Source: JAQBQH01 sp035607415
Lineage (GTDB): Bacteria > Myxococcota_A > Polyangia > Palsa-1104
Direction of reading: 5' to 3'
Assembly: GCA_035607415.1 (NCBI GenBank)
Contig: DATNAQ010000024.1
Location: forward strand, 1-64,000
DNA: 64,000 bases
In this document: piece after piece, positions 54,212-62,874 of the stretch
How positions within the stretch are numbered: position 1 is the first letter of the stretch
How the letters are laid out: every line of letters starts with the position of its first letter
Notes under the pieces: model-generated
Seen by the model: the letters and a program-made list of their open reading frames with translations, nothing else
What the model was told of the DNA's origin: nothing
Database searches by the model: none
Position numbers and translations under genes: made by a program

Positions 54212-55831
54212 ATGCGACGGTTGGCGAATGTTTGGCTCCTGGGCATTTTGATTTCCGCCGGATGTTCCGGCGCGGTTCTCAAAGACGGCGACGGCGCGGA
54301 ACAGGGCGGCGATCTCACCTCGGTAGGCGGGACCACGAAGCAGATCGATTGGGACAGCTTCGTCTACGTCGCTACGGGCGCCGATGTACCGACCATCCAG
54401 GCGGCGATCGCCAGGCAGGTGAAGTCGTCGCTCGGCGCGCTGCGCGAGATCGGCATCGGCATCGAGGACCGCGGCGCGCTGCACAACCTCGATCCGGCCG
54501 GCTGGACGCGCGACACGCTCGCGGTCGTCGACGGCAGCGGGCACACCACCGGCGACGTCGACCGCGTGCGCTACCACTACACCGACACGGCGTTGGTGCA
54601 GACGGGCACCAACGGCAGCGGCAATGTCTCGTTCACCATGCTGTTCGGCGACTACGTGGCCGGCGCGGCGGCGCTGCAGCCGGCGTGCGTCGACGAGGCG
54701 ACCGATGCCGATTCGATCTGGTACCACTTCTCGCCCGGGCAGTCGGCGTGCCGCTCGCTCATCAACGCCGAGACGTCGGCGATCAACGCCGACCTCGGCA
54801 AGCTGCCGCCGTCGTCGACGCCACAGGTTCCGGCGTCGGACGCGGCGCGCCGCTTCGTGGGCGCGCGCGCCAAGCTGACGGCGATCGCGGCGGCGCCGAC
54901 GAAATATCCCGAGTACGACCGGCTGTGGGGCTTCGGACCGAACGACGGTGCCCGCCAGAAGCTCGTCGTCTATGCGTTCGTGGGCGTGGAGTCGAACGAG
55001 CGCGACTCGCAGGATCTGGGCGCCATCGAGTATCAGCGCCTCTTGCGCACGCTGCGCGGCAAGTTCCCGTCGCTGGCGGTGACGTACACCAATCCGCAGG
55101 CGATGCTGCTCGACTTCTACGTCGACGGCAACAAGCTCGACGGCGTGAGCTGGGACGACGTCGCGCACTGGATGATCGAAGGGACCAATTGGCCGGCGGC
55201 GGTCGGCAGCGACGCGCAGAAGCAGGAGGCGCTGCGCCAGCAGGTGATCGACAACTTCTCCGAGCGCTGGATCTACTGGGACATGCCGGCGACGGTGACG
55301 ATGGGCGGCGCCACGCGCCAGATGACCGTCGAGCTGCGCACGTTCTGGGGCGTCGAGGACGACGGCACCGCCGACACCAGGCAGCGCGCGGTGTGGCGCT
55401 ACCTCGAGGCGTTCTGGTACGGCGACGTCTTCGCCTACGCCGGGCACAGCCACTTCGGCCACGGGCCGCTCGAGCCGACCAACTACGGGCCCGGCAACTT
55501 CCCCGATCGCTACCAGGTGATGCTGGTGAACTCGTGCCTCTCGTACAACTACTACGACCTCGACTTCCTCGCGATGCATCCCGAGGGGTCGCGCGATCTC
55601 GAGGTGGTGATGAACGGGCTGCCGGCGTACTGGAACGGCATGGGCGAGTCGACGGGCAAGTACCTCATCGGGCTGCTCGACGGGACGAACAAGAGCTGGG
55701 CGCAGCTGCTCGACGCGATGCGCATCGACGAGCCGTGGGGCGAGAGCGGCTACGAGCCGATGCGCGGGGTCAACGGCGAGCTCGACAACGTGTTCGATCC
55801 GGGGACGACGCCTCTGTCGGTCACGTACTGA
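54212..55831 (+). CDS. Lipoprotein with possible caspase-like (clan CD) domain
   Basis: 539 residues. The signal ends in LISAGC (Cys18). The C-terminal region has a pattern like gingipain/caspase-fold peptidases: a hydrophobic strand with FAYAGHSHFGHGP (His412, His414, His417), then QVMLVNSCLSYNYYD (Cys442). The His-Cys spacing of 25-30 residues suits clan CD, and YWNGMGESTGKYLIGLLDG follows. This is pattern reading only and the fold must be tested. The 3' end overlaps the polymerase-domain gene by 11 bases. Confidence 0.6.
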   Translation: MRRLANVWLLGILISAGCSGAVLKDGDGAEQGGDLTSVGGTTKQIDWDSFVYVATGADVPTIQAAIARQVKSSLGALREIGIGIEDRGALHNLDPAGWTRDTLAVVDGSGHTTGDVDRVRYHYTDTALVQTGTNGSGNVSFTMLFGDYVAGAAALQPACVDEATDADSIWYHFSPGQSACRSLINAETSAINADLGKLPPSSTPQVPASDAARRFVGARAKLTAIAAAPTKYPEYDRLWGFGPNDGARQKLVVYAFVGVESNERDSQDLGAIEYQRLLRTLRGKFPSLAVTYTNPQAMLLDFYVDGNKLDGVSWDDVAHWMIEGTNWPAAVGSDAQKQEALRQQVIDNFSERWIYWDMPATVTMGGATRQMTVELRTFWGVEDDGTADTRQRAVWRYLEAFWYGDVFAYAGHSHFGHGPLEPTNYGPGNFPDRYQVMLVNSCLSYNYYDLDFLAMHPEGSRDLEVVMNGLPAYWNGMGESTGKYLIGLLDGTNKSWAQLLDAMRIDEPWGESGYEPMRGVNGELDNVFDPGTTPLSVTY

Positions 55832-56744
55832 AGCGCGAGAGGTCGAAGCGCGCGGGATCGTCGTCGGGAACGACGAGCGGCGCCCAGAGATCGCCGCGCT
55901 TCTTCAGGCGCGCGGGAACGTTGCGCACGGTGAAGTCGGCGATCTCGACCTTGGGCAGCTCCTTCCAGGTCACCGGCGTCGACACCGTCGCTTCCGGCGT
56001 CGGGCGCACCGAATAGATCGAGGCCAGCGTCGAGCCCCAACGGTTCTGGTTGTAGTCCACGAGCACGCGGCCGGGCGGGCGCTTGGCGCGCGTGTAGACC
56101 GCGGTCATGAGCTTGCCGTAGCGCTTGGCGAGCTCGACGGCGACGGTCTTGGCGAAGGTCCAGACCGTCTTCTGCTCGGGGCCGCGACGGATGGGCACGT
56201 AGACGTGCACGCCCTTCGAGCCCGAGGTCTTGGCGTACGAGGTGATGCCGATGCCGCGCAAGGTTTGCTCGAGGCGCAGCGCGGTCTCGCGCACGGCCTC
56301 GAACGGCGCGTCGCCGGGATCGAGATCGAAGTGCACGTAGTCGGGGCGATCGACGTCGTCGGCGCGCGCGTACCATTGGTTGAGGTCGATGCAGCCGAGG
56401 TTGATGCACCACATCAGCGACGGCAGATCCTGGATCATCGGGAACTCGATGACGTTGCCATGGCCGTGGTCGATCTGAATGGTCTCGATCCACTCCGGCC
56501 GCGGCGACGGAGCGCGCTTCATGAAGAAGAAGTCGCCGGCGGCGCCGTGCGGGTAGCGTTTCATGACCATGGCGCGATCGTGGAGATGCGGCAAAAGCCA
56601 GGGGGCGACGTCGACGTAGTACTGGATGAGATCGCCCTTGGTGAGGTCGGGCCAGAAGGGCTTGTCGAGGTTGGTGAGGCGGACCTGTTTTCCGTCGACG
56701 TCGAGGGTCGCGTCGCCGGCGTCCGGAATCAGCCGTCTGGCCAT
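55821..56744 (-). CDS. LigD-type primase-polymerase domain protein (stand-alone)
   Basis: 307 residues, the archaeo-eukaryotic primase fold of the LigD polymerase domain. Catalytic acids are Asp140 and Asp142 (HFDLDPGD) and Asp230 (LVDYNQN), with His180 in SGSKGVHVYVP. LTNLDKPFWPD near the N-terminus is typical. In LigD it adds nucleotides during non-homologous end joining. No ligase or nuclease domain is fused and no Ku gene is near, so the partners must lie elsewhere. ATG at 56744; TATATT sits 7 bases upstream. Confidence 0.92.
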   Translation of the reverse strand: MARRLIPDAGDATLDVDGKQVRLTNLDKPFWPDLTKGDLIQYYVDVAPWLLPHLHDRAMVMKRYPHGAAGDFFFMKRAPSPRPEWIETIQIDHGHGNVIEFPMIQDLPSLMWCINLGCIDLNQWYARADDVDRPDYVHFDLDPGDAPFEAVRETALRLEQTLRGIGITSYAKTSGSKGVHVYVPIRRGPEQKTVWTFAKTVAVELAKRYGKLMTAVYTRAKRPPGRVLVDYNQNRWGSTLASIYSVRPTPEATVSTPVTWKELPKVEIADFTVRNVPARLKKRGDLWAPLVVPDDDPARFDLSRFST

Positions 56745-56788
56745 CCGCCTCAATATAGGCTATGAGCGGGCTCCCAGTAGGAGGTCCC

Positions 56789-58852
56789 ATGCGTCGATTG
56801 TTGCTCGCTTTTGTTGTCGTCGCCGGCTGTGGTCACGAGGAGGCGGCGAAGCCTGCCGCGCCGGTGGCCCAGGCCGCTCCGCCCGTGGCTCCGCCCGCCC
56901 CCATCGAGACGGGGCTCGACGAGACCGCGATCGATACCAGCGTCAACCCGTGCGACGATTTCTATCAGTACGCGTGCGGCAACTGGCTCAAGCGCACCGA
57001 GATCCCGGCCGACAAGTCGTCGTGGGGCCGCGGCTTCTCGGTCATCGACGAGCACAACGAGGACGAGATGCACGGCATCCTCGAGGCGGCGTCGAAGGGC
57101 CAGGTGCAGACGCAGTACGCCGACAAGATCGGCGCGCTCTACGCGACCTGCATGGACGAGGCGGGCATCGAGTCCAGCGCGCCGACGCAGCTCAAGCAGC
57201 AGCTCAAGCGCATCGAGATCATCCGCGATCAGCCGTCGCTGCAGAAGGAGGTGGCGCGCATCCACCTCACGATCGGCAATCCGATGTTCGACTTCACGCA
57301 GCAGCAGGACTTCAAGGACGCGACGCAGGTGATCGGCGGGCTCGACCAGGGCGGGCTCGGGCTGCCCGACCGCGATTACTACCTCGCGACGACGGGCAAG
57401 ATGCCCGAGATCAAGAAGGCGTATCAGGCGCACGTCGAGAAGATGCTGACGCTGGCGGGCGAGCCGGCGAAGCAGGCGGCCAAGGACGCCGAGACGGTGC
57501 TGAAGATCGAGACGCAGATGGCGCAGGCGTCGATGTCGAAGGTGGATCAGCGCGATCCGAACAAGGTCTATCACCGGCTCGAGCTGGCGGGGATCGAGAA
57601 GGTGGCGCCGAAGTGGAATTGGAAGTCGTACCTGAAGGAGATGGGCATCCCCGAGGTCACGCAGATCAACGTGACCGCGCCGGACTTCTTCGCGAACCTG
57701 AACAAGATGTTGACGTCGGTGCCGATCGCGGACTGGAAGGCGTACTTGAAGTGGCACCTCGTGCACAGCGCGGCGCCGGCGCTGTCGAAGGCGTTCGTCG
57801 ACGAGAACTTCGCGTTCTACGGGCGCACGCTGTCGGGACAGAAGGAGCTGGAGCCGCGCTGGAAGCGTTGCACGCGCTCGGTCGACCGCTTGATGGGCGA
57901 GGCGCTCGGGCGCGCGTTCGTGGAGAAGACCTTCGGCGCCGACGGCAAGGATCGCACGGTCGCGATGGTGCGCGAGATCGAGGCGGCGATGAACGCGAAC
58001 CTCGACGGGCTCAAGTGGTTCGACGACGCGACGCGCGCGCAGGCGCACGAGAAGCTGCAGGCGATCGCCAACAAGATCGGGTACCCCGACAAGTGGCGCA
58101 ACTACGACGCGCTCGAGATCGGGCACGACTCGTACCTGGCCAACGCGATGCACGCCGAGGAGTTCGAGGTCAAGCGGCAGCTGGCGAAGATCGGCAAGCC
58201 GGTCGATCGCAACGAGTGGCTGATGTCGCCGCCGACGGTGAACGCGTACTACGACCCGTCGATGAACGAGATGGTGTTCCCGGCCGGCATCCTGCAGCCG
58301 CCGTTCTTCAACCGCGCGGCGGTGAAGCCGGTGAACTACGGCGCGATCGGCATGGTGATGGGGCACGAGCTGACGCACGGGTTCGACGATCAGGGGCGGC
58401 AGTTCGACGCCAAGGGCAACCTGCGCGACTGGTGGTCGGCGCCGGTGGGCAAGGAGTTCGTGGCGCGCGCGCAGTGCGTGGTCGATCAGTACTCGGGGTA
58501 CGTGGCGGTGGATGACCTGCACTTGAACGGCAAGCTGACGCTCGGCGAGAACATCGCGGACCTCGGCGGGCTCAAGCTGGCGCACACGGCCTACGAGGCG
58601 TCGAAGGGGACCAAGGCGCCGCAGCAGATGGGCAAGTACACCGACGAGCAGCTGTTCTGGCTGGGCGCGGCGCAGAGCTGGTGCACGAAGCGGCGGCCGG
58701 AGCGGGCGCGGATGCTGGTGACGGTGGATCCGCATTCGCCGCCGCAGTTCCGGATCGATGGGCCGCTGTCGAACCTGCCGGAGTTCTCGGCGGCGTTCCA
58801 GTGCAAGGCCGGCGACAAGATGGTGCGGAAGACGCAGTGTACGATCTGGTAG
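56789..58852 (+). CDS. M13-family (neprilysin-like) metalloendopeptidase lipoprotein
   Basis: 687 residues. ATG at 56789 has AGGAGGT 3 bases upstream and starts the signal MRRLLLAFVVVAGC (Cys14). The peptidase domain has HELTH (His526, Glu527, His530) and GENIADLGG (Glu587, Asp591), the complete zinc site. The conserved start is NPCDDFYQYACGNW and the C-terminus ends in CTIW. M13 enzymes cut peptides of fewer than about 40 residues. It is exported and lipid-anchored. A terminator-like hairpin follows. Confidence 0.95.
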   Translation: MRRLLLAFVVVAGCGHEEAAKPAAPVAQAAPPVAPPAPIETGLDETAIDTSVNPCDDFYQYACGNWLKRTEIPADKSSWGRGFSVIDEHNEDEMHGILEAASKGQVQTQYADKIGALYATCMDEAGIESSAPTQLKQQLKRIEIIRDQPSLQKEVARIHLTIGNPMFDFTQQQDFKDATQVIGGLDQGGLGLPDRDYYLATTGKMPEIKKAYQAHVEKMLTLAGEPAKQAAKDAETVLKIETQMAQASMSKVDQRDPNKVYHRLELAGIEKVAPKWNWKSYLKEMGIPEVTQINVTAPDFFANLNKMLTSVPIADWKAYLKWHLVHSAAPALSKAFVDENFAFYGRTLSGQKELEPRWKRCTRSVDRLMGEALGRAFVEKTFGADGKDRTVAMVREIEAAMNANLDGLKWFDDATRAQAHEKLQAIANKIGYPDKWRNYDALEIGHDSYLANAMHAEEFEVKRQLAKIGKPVDRNEWLMSPPTVNAYYDPSMNEMVFPAGILQPPFFNRAAVKPVNYGAIGMVMGHELTHGFDDQGRQFDAKGNLRDWWSAPVGKEFVARAQCVVDQYSGYVAVDDLHLNGKLTLGENIADLGGLKLAHTAYEASKGTKAPQQMGKYTDEQLFWLGAAQSWCTKRRPERARMLVTVDPHSPPQFRIDGPLSNLPEFSAAFQCKAGDKMVRKTQCTIW

Positions 58853-58944
58853 CAGGGCACTAGGCATCCCCAGCCGCAACAGCCCATCGCGACATCCCGT
58901 TCTCGTTCCCGCGCCCGATCCCGTTACCGCATGGCCGTGGACCG

Positions 58945-58981
58945 CTGCCCGATGGGTAGCGGGCAGGTCCCACCATTTTTT
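58945..58981 (+). terminator. Terminator-like hairpin after the M13 peptidase
   Basis: CTGCCCG (58945-58951) pairs with CGGGCAG (58960-58966), and a run of six T follows at 58976-58981. The T-run is 9 bases from the stem, so termination may be weak. Confidence 0.4.
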
Positions 58982-59003
58982 CGGGAAGCGGGAACGGTCA
59001 CGC

Positions 59004-59035
59004 GGGAACGGGAACGGGAACGGGAACGGGAACGG
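59004..59035 (+). repeat. Hexamer tandem repeat (GGGAAC)n, potential G-quadruplex
   Basis: Five GGGAAC units (59004-59033) plus GG. Four or more GGG runs with 3-base loops fit a canonical G-quadruplex. Related CCCGTTCTCGTTCCC text lies at 58897-58926 on the same strand, so a long imperfect inverted repeat can form. It sits 3' to the convergent M13 and cyaY genes in a 189-base spacer without genes. Confidence 0.7.
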
Positions 59036-59041
59036 AGGGTG

Positions 59042-59365
59042 CTAGAGCGAGACGGTGTGTCCGATCTTTTCGGACAGGATCCGCGACAGCGTCGAGCGGA
59101 GCTCGTCCTTCGACGTCCGCCACTCGACCTTCCCACCCTCTTCCTTCGGCGCGAAGTGCCACGCCTGCCGGTACGCGGCCATCCAGATCTCCCCTGCCGC
59201 GTGATGGCTGTTCACCACGATCTTCGAATCATCCGCCAGCGTCAGCGTCAGCACGCCCTGCGACAGCTCGACGTCGAGCTCGTCGGGATCGCACTCCCCG
59301 AGCTTGTTCTCGAGGAACTTCAGCTCCGTGTCGGCGATCTGGTCGAAGTGATCCTGCATGCCCAT
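59042..59365 (-). CDS. cyaY: Iron donor protein CyaY (frataxin homologue)
   Basis: 107 residues, or 105 if the second Met is the start. The frataxin core is seen in the acidic first helix (FDQIADTELKFLENKLGECD), DELDVELSQGVLTLTLADDS, and VVNSHHAAGEIWMAAYRQAWHF. The acidic patch binds iron and the protein tunes iron-sulphur assembly on IscS. The length equals that of E. coli CyaY (106). It lies downstream of the di-haem cytochrome gene on the same strand. Confidence 0.88.
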   Translation of the reverse strand: MGMQDHFDQIADTELKFLENKLGECDPDELDVELSQGVLTLTLADDSKIVVNSHHAAGEIWMAAYRQAWHFAPKEEGGKVEWRTSKDELRSTLSRILSEKIGHTVSL

Positions 59366-59411
59366 GCGCGGACCGTACCCGATCCGCGCATGAGCAGCTA
59401 GACGGGAATTA

Positions 59412-61034
59412 CTACTGGGTCTTGAGCCACTCGGTGAGCGCGTACTTGTCCGACGGCAGCAGGAACGCGCCGAAGTAGTGGCCCTGGTTCTCCGCGAAGT
59501 CGGGACACAGGTTCTGCAGCGGATTGTTCGGGTTCAGGTTGGCGAACGCCGCCACCGGCGTGCCCGCCGGCAGCGTCAGCGACAAGCCCGCCGCCGACAC
59601 CGTGATCGGTGCCGTCGTCGTCTGCACCGAGCCGAGGATGTCGCGCGACAACGGGTTCAACAGCTCGCCCATCGCCTCCTCGTACGCCGCCACGCGCCCC
59701 GCCACCGTCGGATCGCCCGAGTACGAGCCGAGCCGGTTGTTGTGGAAGAACGGCGCCGTCGCCCACACGCCGAGGAGCGGCACGTCGCGGTAATAGCCCG
59801 GCCCGCCCGTCGGACGCGCCTTGTACTGATCCGACGAGAACTGCGCCCAGATGTGCCCCGCCTCCCAGTTCGTCGTCTTCGAACGGCAGCTGTTGGTCCC
59901 GATGTCGTCGGCGACGTGGATCTGATCGTCCGACAGCACCGCGCCGCCGTGGCACGACGCGCAGTTCTGATTGAACACGACGCGCCCGCGCGCCAGCACC
60001 GCGCTGCTCCTGGTGATGTAGTTGCTGCCGCCCGGCGCCTTCGCCAGCGACGGCGGCGTCGTCGTCGCCATGAAGTTGCACATGTTCACCACGGCCGCCT
60101 TCGCCGCTACGAAGTCGGGGCAGGCCTGCGCGCACTGCGCCTGATCGATCGGCGTCTGCGAGCCGCCCGGTCCGTTGGCCAGGTGCGGCACCATGCACTC
60201 GCCGGCGCACATGCCGATGTTGAAGTAGACGCGCAGCGCCGCGGCCTGGCAGCCGGCGTCGTCCTCGCCGCCCTGCCCCGCGCGATGCACGCCCTGCGGG
60301 TCGATCGGCACACCGTTCTCGGTGTTGTTGAAGTACGGCCGATTGTTGAGGTTGAAGAACTGCGTGATGATGCCGGGGTTGTTGATGCCGTCACTCTCGA
60401 TCGCCGTCGTGTCGACGGTTCCCGGCGCCCACGTGTGGAAGACCTGGTAGCGCGGATCGTTCTGTGACAGGTGCGCGCCGAAGATGGTTCCGATCTGGAT
60501 GAACTGGTTGCCCGTCGTGGCGTTGATGTTCGCCCACGTCGGGTGATCGGGGTTCGCCGGCGGATTCTGCGCGTCGAGCCCCGCGTGGCAGGACGCGCAC
60601 GACACGCCGACGAGGATCTTGCCCGTCGCGCGGTCGAGGAACTTGCGCACGCCGACGATGCCGGCCGACGCGCCGTTGATGTCGTCGAAGTTGAGCAGGT
60701 TCGCGTCGTCGGCGCACTTGTCGAGGTAGCCCGTCGACGCGTCGCCCTGCACGCAGTCGGGATCGTTGAGCACGCCGTACTTCTCGAAGCGCGTGTTGCG
60801 ATCCGACGTCAGGATCGTGTCGAACCCGAGCGGGAGGTTGAACGGCGGCGCAGGCAAGATCTGCGAGAAGAAGTGTTGCCCGCCGAACGTCGACTTGAAC
60901 CACGTGTCGTGGCCGGCCTGCTGCTCGGGCGTGAGCGCGGCAGTCGTCTCCGACGAGTCGTCGGTGCCGGTTTGTCCGGCGCATCCCGTCGCCGCCAACG
61001 CCGCCACTGCTGCAACCAAGGTCAATTTGCGCAT
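59412..61034 (-). CDS. Di-haem c-type cytochrome lipoprotein
   Basis: 540 residues; ATG at 61034 with AAGGAGG 6 bases upstream. The signal ends in LAATGC (Cys18). Two haem c sites are present: CASCH (Cys146-Cys149-His150 and Cys358-Cys361-His362). The second half has VPLLGVWATAPFFHNNRLGS, as in di-haem peroxidase/MauG-like proteins. Many extra cysteines (260-320) may form disulphides. Peroxidase or oxygenase activity cannot be assigned; a RoxA-like rubber oxygenase is a distant possibility. The cyaY gene follows. Confidence 0.85.
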   Translation of the reverse strand: MRKLTLVAAVAALAATGCAGQTGTDDSSETTAALTPEQQAGHDTWFKSTFGGQHFFSQILPAPPFNLPLGFDTILTSDRNTRFEKYGVLNDPDCVQGDASTGYLDKCADDANLLNFDDINGASAGIVGVRKFLDRATGKILVGVSCASCHAGLDAQNPPANPDHPTWANINATTGNQFIQIGTIFGAHLSQNDPRYQVFHTWAPGTVDTTAIESDGINNPGIITQFFNLNNRPYFNNTENGVPIDPQGVHRAGQGGEDDAGCQAAALRVYFNIGMCAGECMVPHLANGPGGSQTPIDQAQCAQACPDFVAAKAAVVNMCNFMATTTPPSLAKAPGGSNYITRSSAVLARGRVVFNQNCASCHGGAVLSDDQIHVADDIGTNSCRSKTTNWEAGHIWAQFSSDQYKARPTGGPGYYRDVPLLGVWATAPFFHNNRLGSYSGDPTVAGRVAAYEEAMGELLNPLSRDILGSVQTTTAPITVSAAGLSLTLPAGTPVAAFANLNPNNPLQNLCPDFAENQGHYFGAFLLPSDKYALTEWLKTQ

Positions 61035-61221
61035 TCGCAGCCTCCTTCCACGAGCGAGAAAAGCGAAGTGTCCGACGATAAAGGTCGCGCCGCGGCTAGC
61101 AGACCGTCAACATGTAAGATGTGTTCCTCCTGACACCTTTCGTTCAGGTCGCGTATTGCGTGGTGCTGTGGCGGGAGGTGCGACTCGCGCGCACCGCGCA
61201 GGGCTCGACGGATCCCGCCGG

Positions 61222-62874
61222 ATGCGTTACCGTTTTTCGCTGCCCGTGCATCGTCGAGTGCACTTCTGGATCCCGCTGTTGGCGCTGTCGCTCGCCGTCT
61301 CGGCCGACGCGTCGAAGCCACGCTTGCGCCTCGAGCGCATCGACGCTTCGACTTTCGCCGAGGACTCGAAGGTGCAGGTGTTCGCGTCGGTGGTCGAGCT
61401 CGAGGGCAACGTCGACGACGGGCGGCCGACGCCGGCGTTCGTGCTCAAGATGGACGGCAAGACCATCGGTCGTCCCGAGAAGATGCAGCCGTTCGGCGGC
61501 AGCGGCGACGCGCTCGACCTCGTGCTCGTGATCGAATCGTCGGCGCTCTACGGTCCGAAGACGATCGTCGTGCCGCCGCCGGCGCCGCCGACGCCGAAGG
61601 GCAAGCGCGACAAGTCGGCCAAGGGCAAGGCGACGCGTCCGTCGAAGGGCAACAAGATCGCCGCCGATGTGCTCAAGCAGGCGGTGCCCGCCGGCGACGA
61701 GCCGCTCGACAAGGTGAAGGACGCGGTGCACGCGCTGCTCGAGGGGCTGTCGCCGCGCGTGCGCGTCCTCATGATCGACTACGGCGCGGATCTGACGCCG
61801 CATCCGCCGTTCCGTCCGGCGTCGGCGGTCGAGAGCGACGTCGACGATCTGTTGCCCGACGGCGACGCCGGCGATCTCGCGCTCACCAATGCGCTCAAGG
61901 CGGCGCTCGGAGAGCTCGGCAAGCCGCGCCCGGACGCGAAGCCGGCGCGGCGGCTCATCGTCGTCATCTCCGACGGGCTGAACTCGCAGATGGATCGCCA
62001 CACCTTCAAGGCGCTCGGCGACGCGGCGGCCAGGGCGCGCGTGCCCATCCACACCATCGCGTTCTCGCCCACCGACGAGCGCGGGCCTTTGCTCAACCTC
62101 GGCGAGATCTCGAAGCGGTCGAACGGAACGTTCCGCTGGGCGCGCACCGCCGACGATCTGCGCGCGCAGATGGACACGCTCACCGACGAGCTCAACAAGC
62201 AGTACGTGCTCACCTACAAGATCGACGCGCGCTCGCTCGAGGGGCGCACCTTCGTGCTGCAGTGCGAGGATCTGGTGTCGAACACGCTGACCTACGATTC
62301 GTCGGGCGGCTCGTTCGGCTACGTGCCGGCGACGCGGCCGCTGATTCCGTGGTGGCTGTGGGCGCTCGCCGGTGTCGTGCTGTTCGGAGGCGCGGCAGCG
62401 GTGTTGGTCGCGCGGCGGCCGCCGAAGAAGCAGATGAAGTTCTCGCCGTACAAGAACGCGACGGGGCAGGGGCAGGCGCCGCAAGCGCAGCAGCCGGCGC
62501 AAGCGCAGCAGCCGCAAGCGCAACGGCCGCAGCCGCAAGCGCACATTCCGGCGCCGCAGCCACAAGCGCCGCGGGCGCCGACGCGCGGGCTCCTCATCGT
62601 CGTCTCGGGCGCGCGCGCCGGCGAGCGGCTCGACGTGGGCGCACAGCCGCTCACCATCGGCAAGGGACCGTCGACGTTGCAGATCACCGACGATCCGGCG
62701 GTGTCGACGCGTCACGCCGAGATCGCGCTGCGCGGCGGCGCCTTCGTCGTCACCGACCTCGGCTCGACCAACGGCACCTTCGTCAACAACACGCGCATCA
62801 GCGCGCCGACCCGCCTTGGCGACGGCGATCTCTTGCGCTTCGGCAACACGCAACTGAAATTCAGGGCGGATTGA
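61222..62874 (+). CDS. VWA-like domain and FHA domain membrane protein
   Basis: 550 residues from the ATG at 61222. A signal or anchor (about 13-30) leads to a von Willebrand A-like domain (about 90-330; LDLVLVIESS with the DxSxS replaced by ESS, and LIVVISDGLNSQ). A membrane helix lies near 375-398, then a Gln/Pro-rich linker and a C-terminal FHA domain (about 455-548; STRHAEI, GSTNGTFVN). The metal-site loop is degenerate. It overlaps the amidase gene by TGATG. A signal link between kinases and cell wall is inferred. Confidence 0.85.
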   Translation: MRYRFSLPVHRRVHFWIPLLALSLAVSADASKPRLRLERIDASTFAEDSKVQVFASVVELEGNVDDGRPTPAFVLKMDGKTIGRPEKMQPFGGSGDALDLVLVIESSALYGPKTIVVPPPAPPTPKGKRDKSAKGKATRPSKGNKIAADVLKQAVPAGDEPLDKVKDAVHALLEGLSPRVRVLMIDYGADLTPHPPFRPASAVESDVDDLLPDGDAGDLALTNALKAALGELGKPRPDAKPARRLIVVISDGLNSQMDRHTFKALGDAAARARVPIHTIAFSPTDERGPLLNLGEISKRSNGTFRWARTADDLRAQMDTLTDELNKQYVLTYKIDARSLEGRTFVLQCEDLVSNTLTYDSSGGSFGYVPATRPLIPWWLWALAGVVLFGGAAAVLVARRPPKKQMKFSPYKNATGQGQAPQAQQPAQAQQPQAQRPQPQAHIPAPQPQAPRAPTRGLLIVVSGARAGERLDVGAQPLTIGKGPSTLQITDDPAVSTRHAEIALRGGAFVVTDLGSTNGTFVNNTRISAPTRLGDGDLLRFGNTQLKFRAD

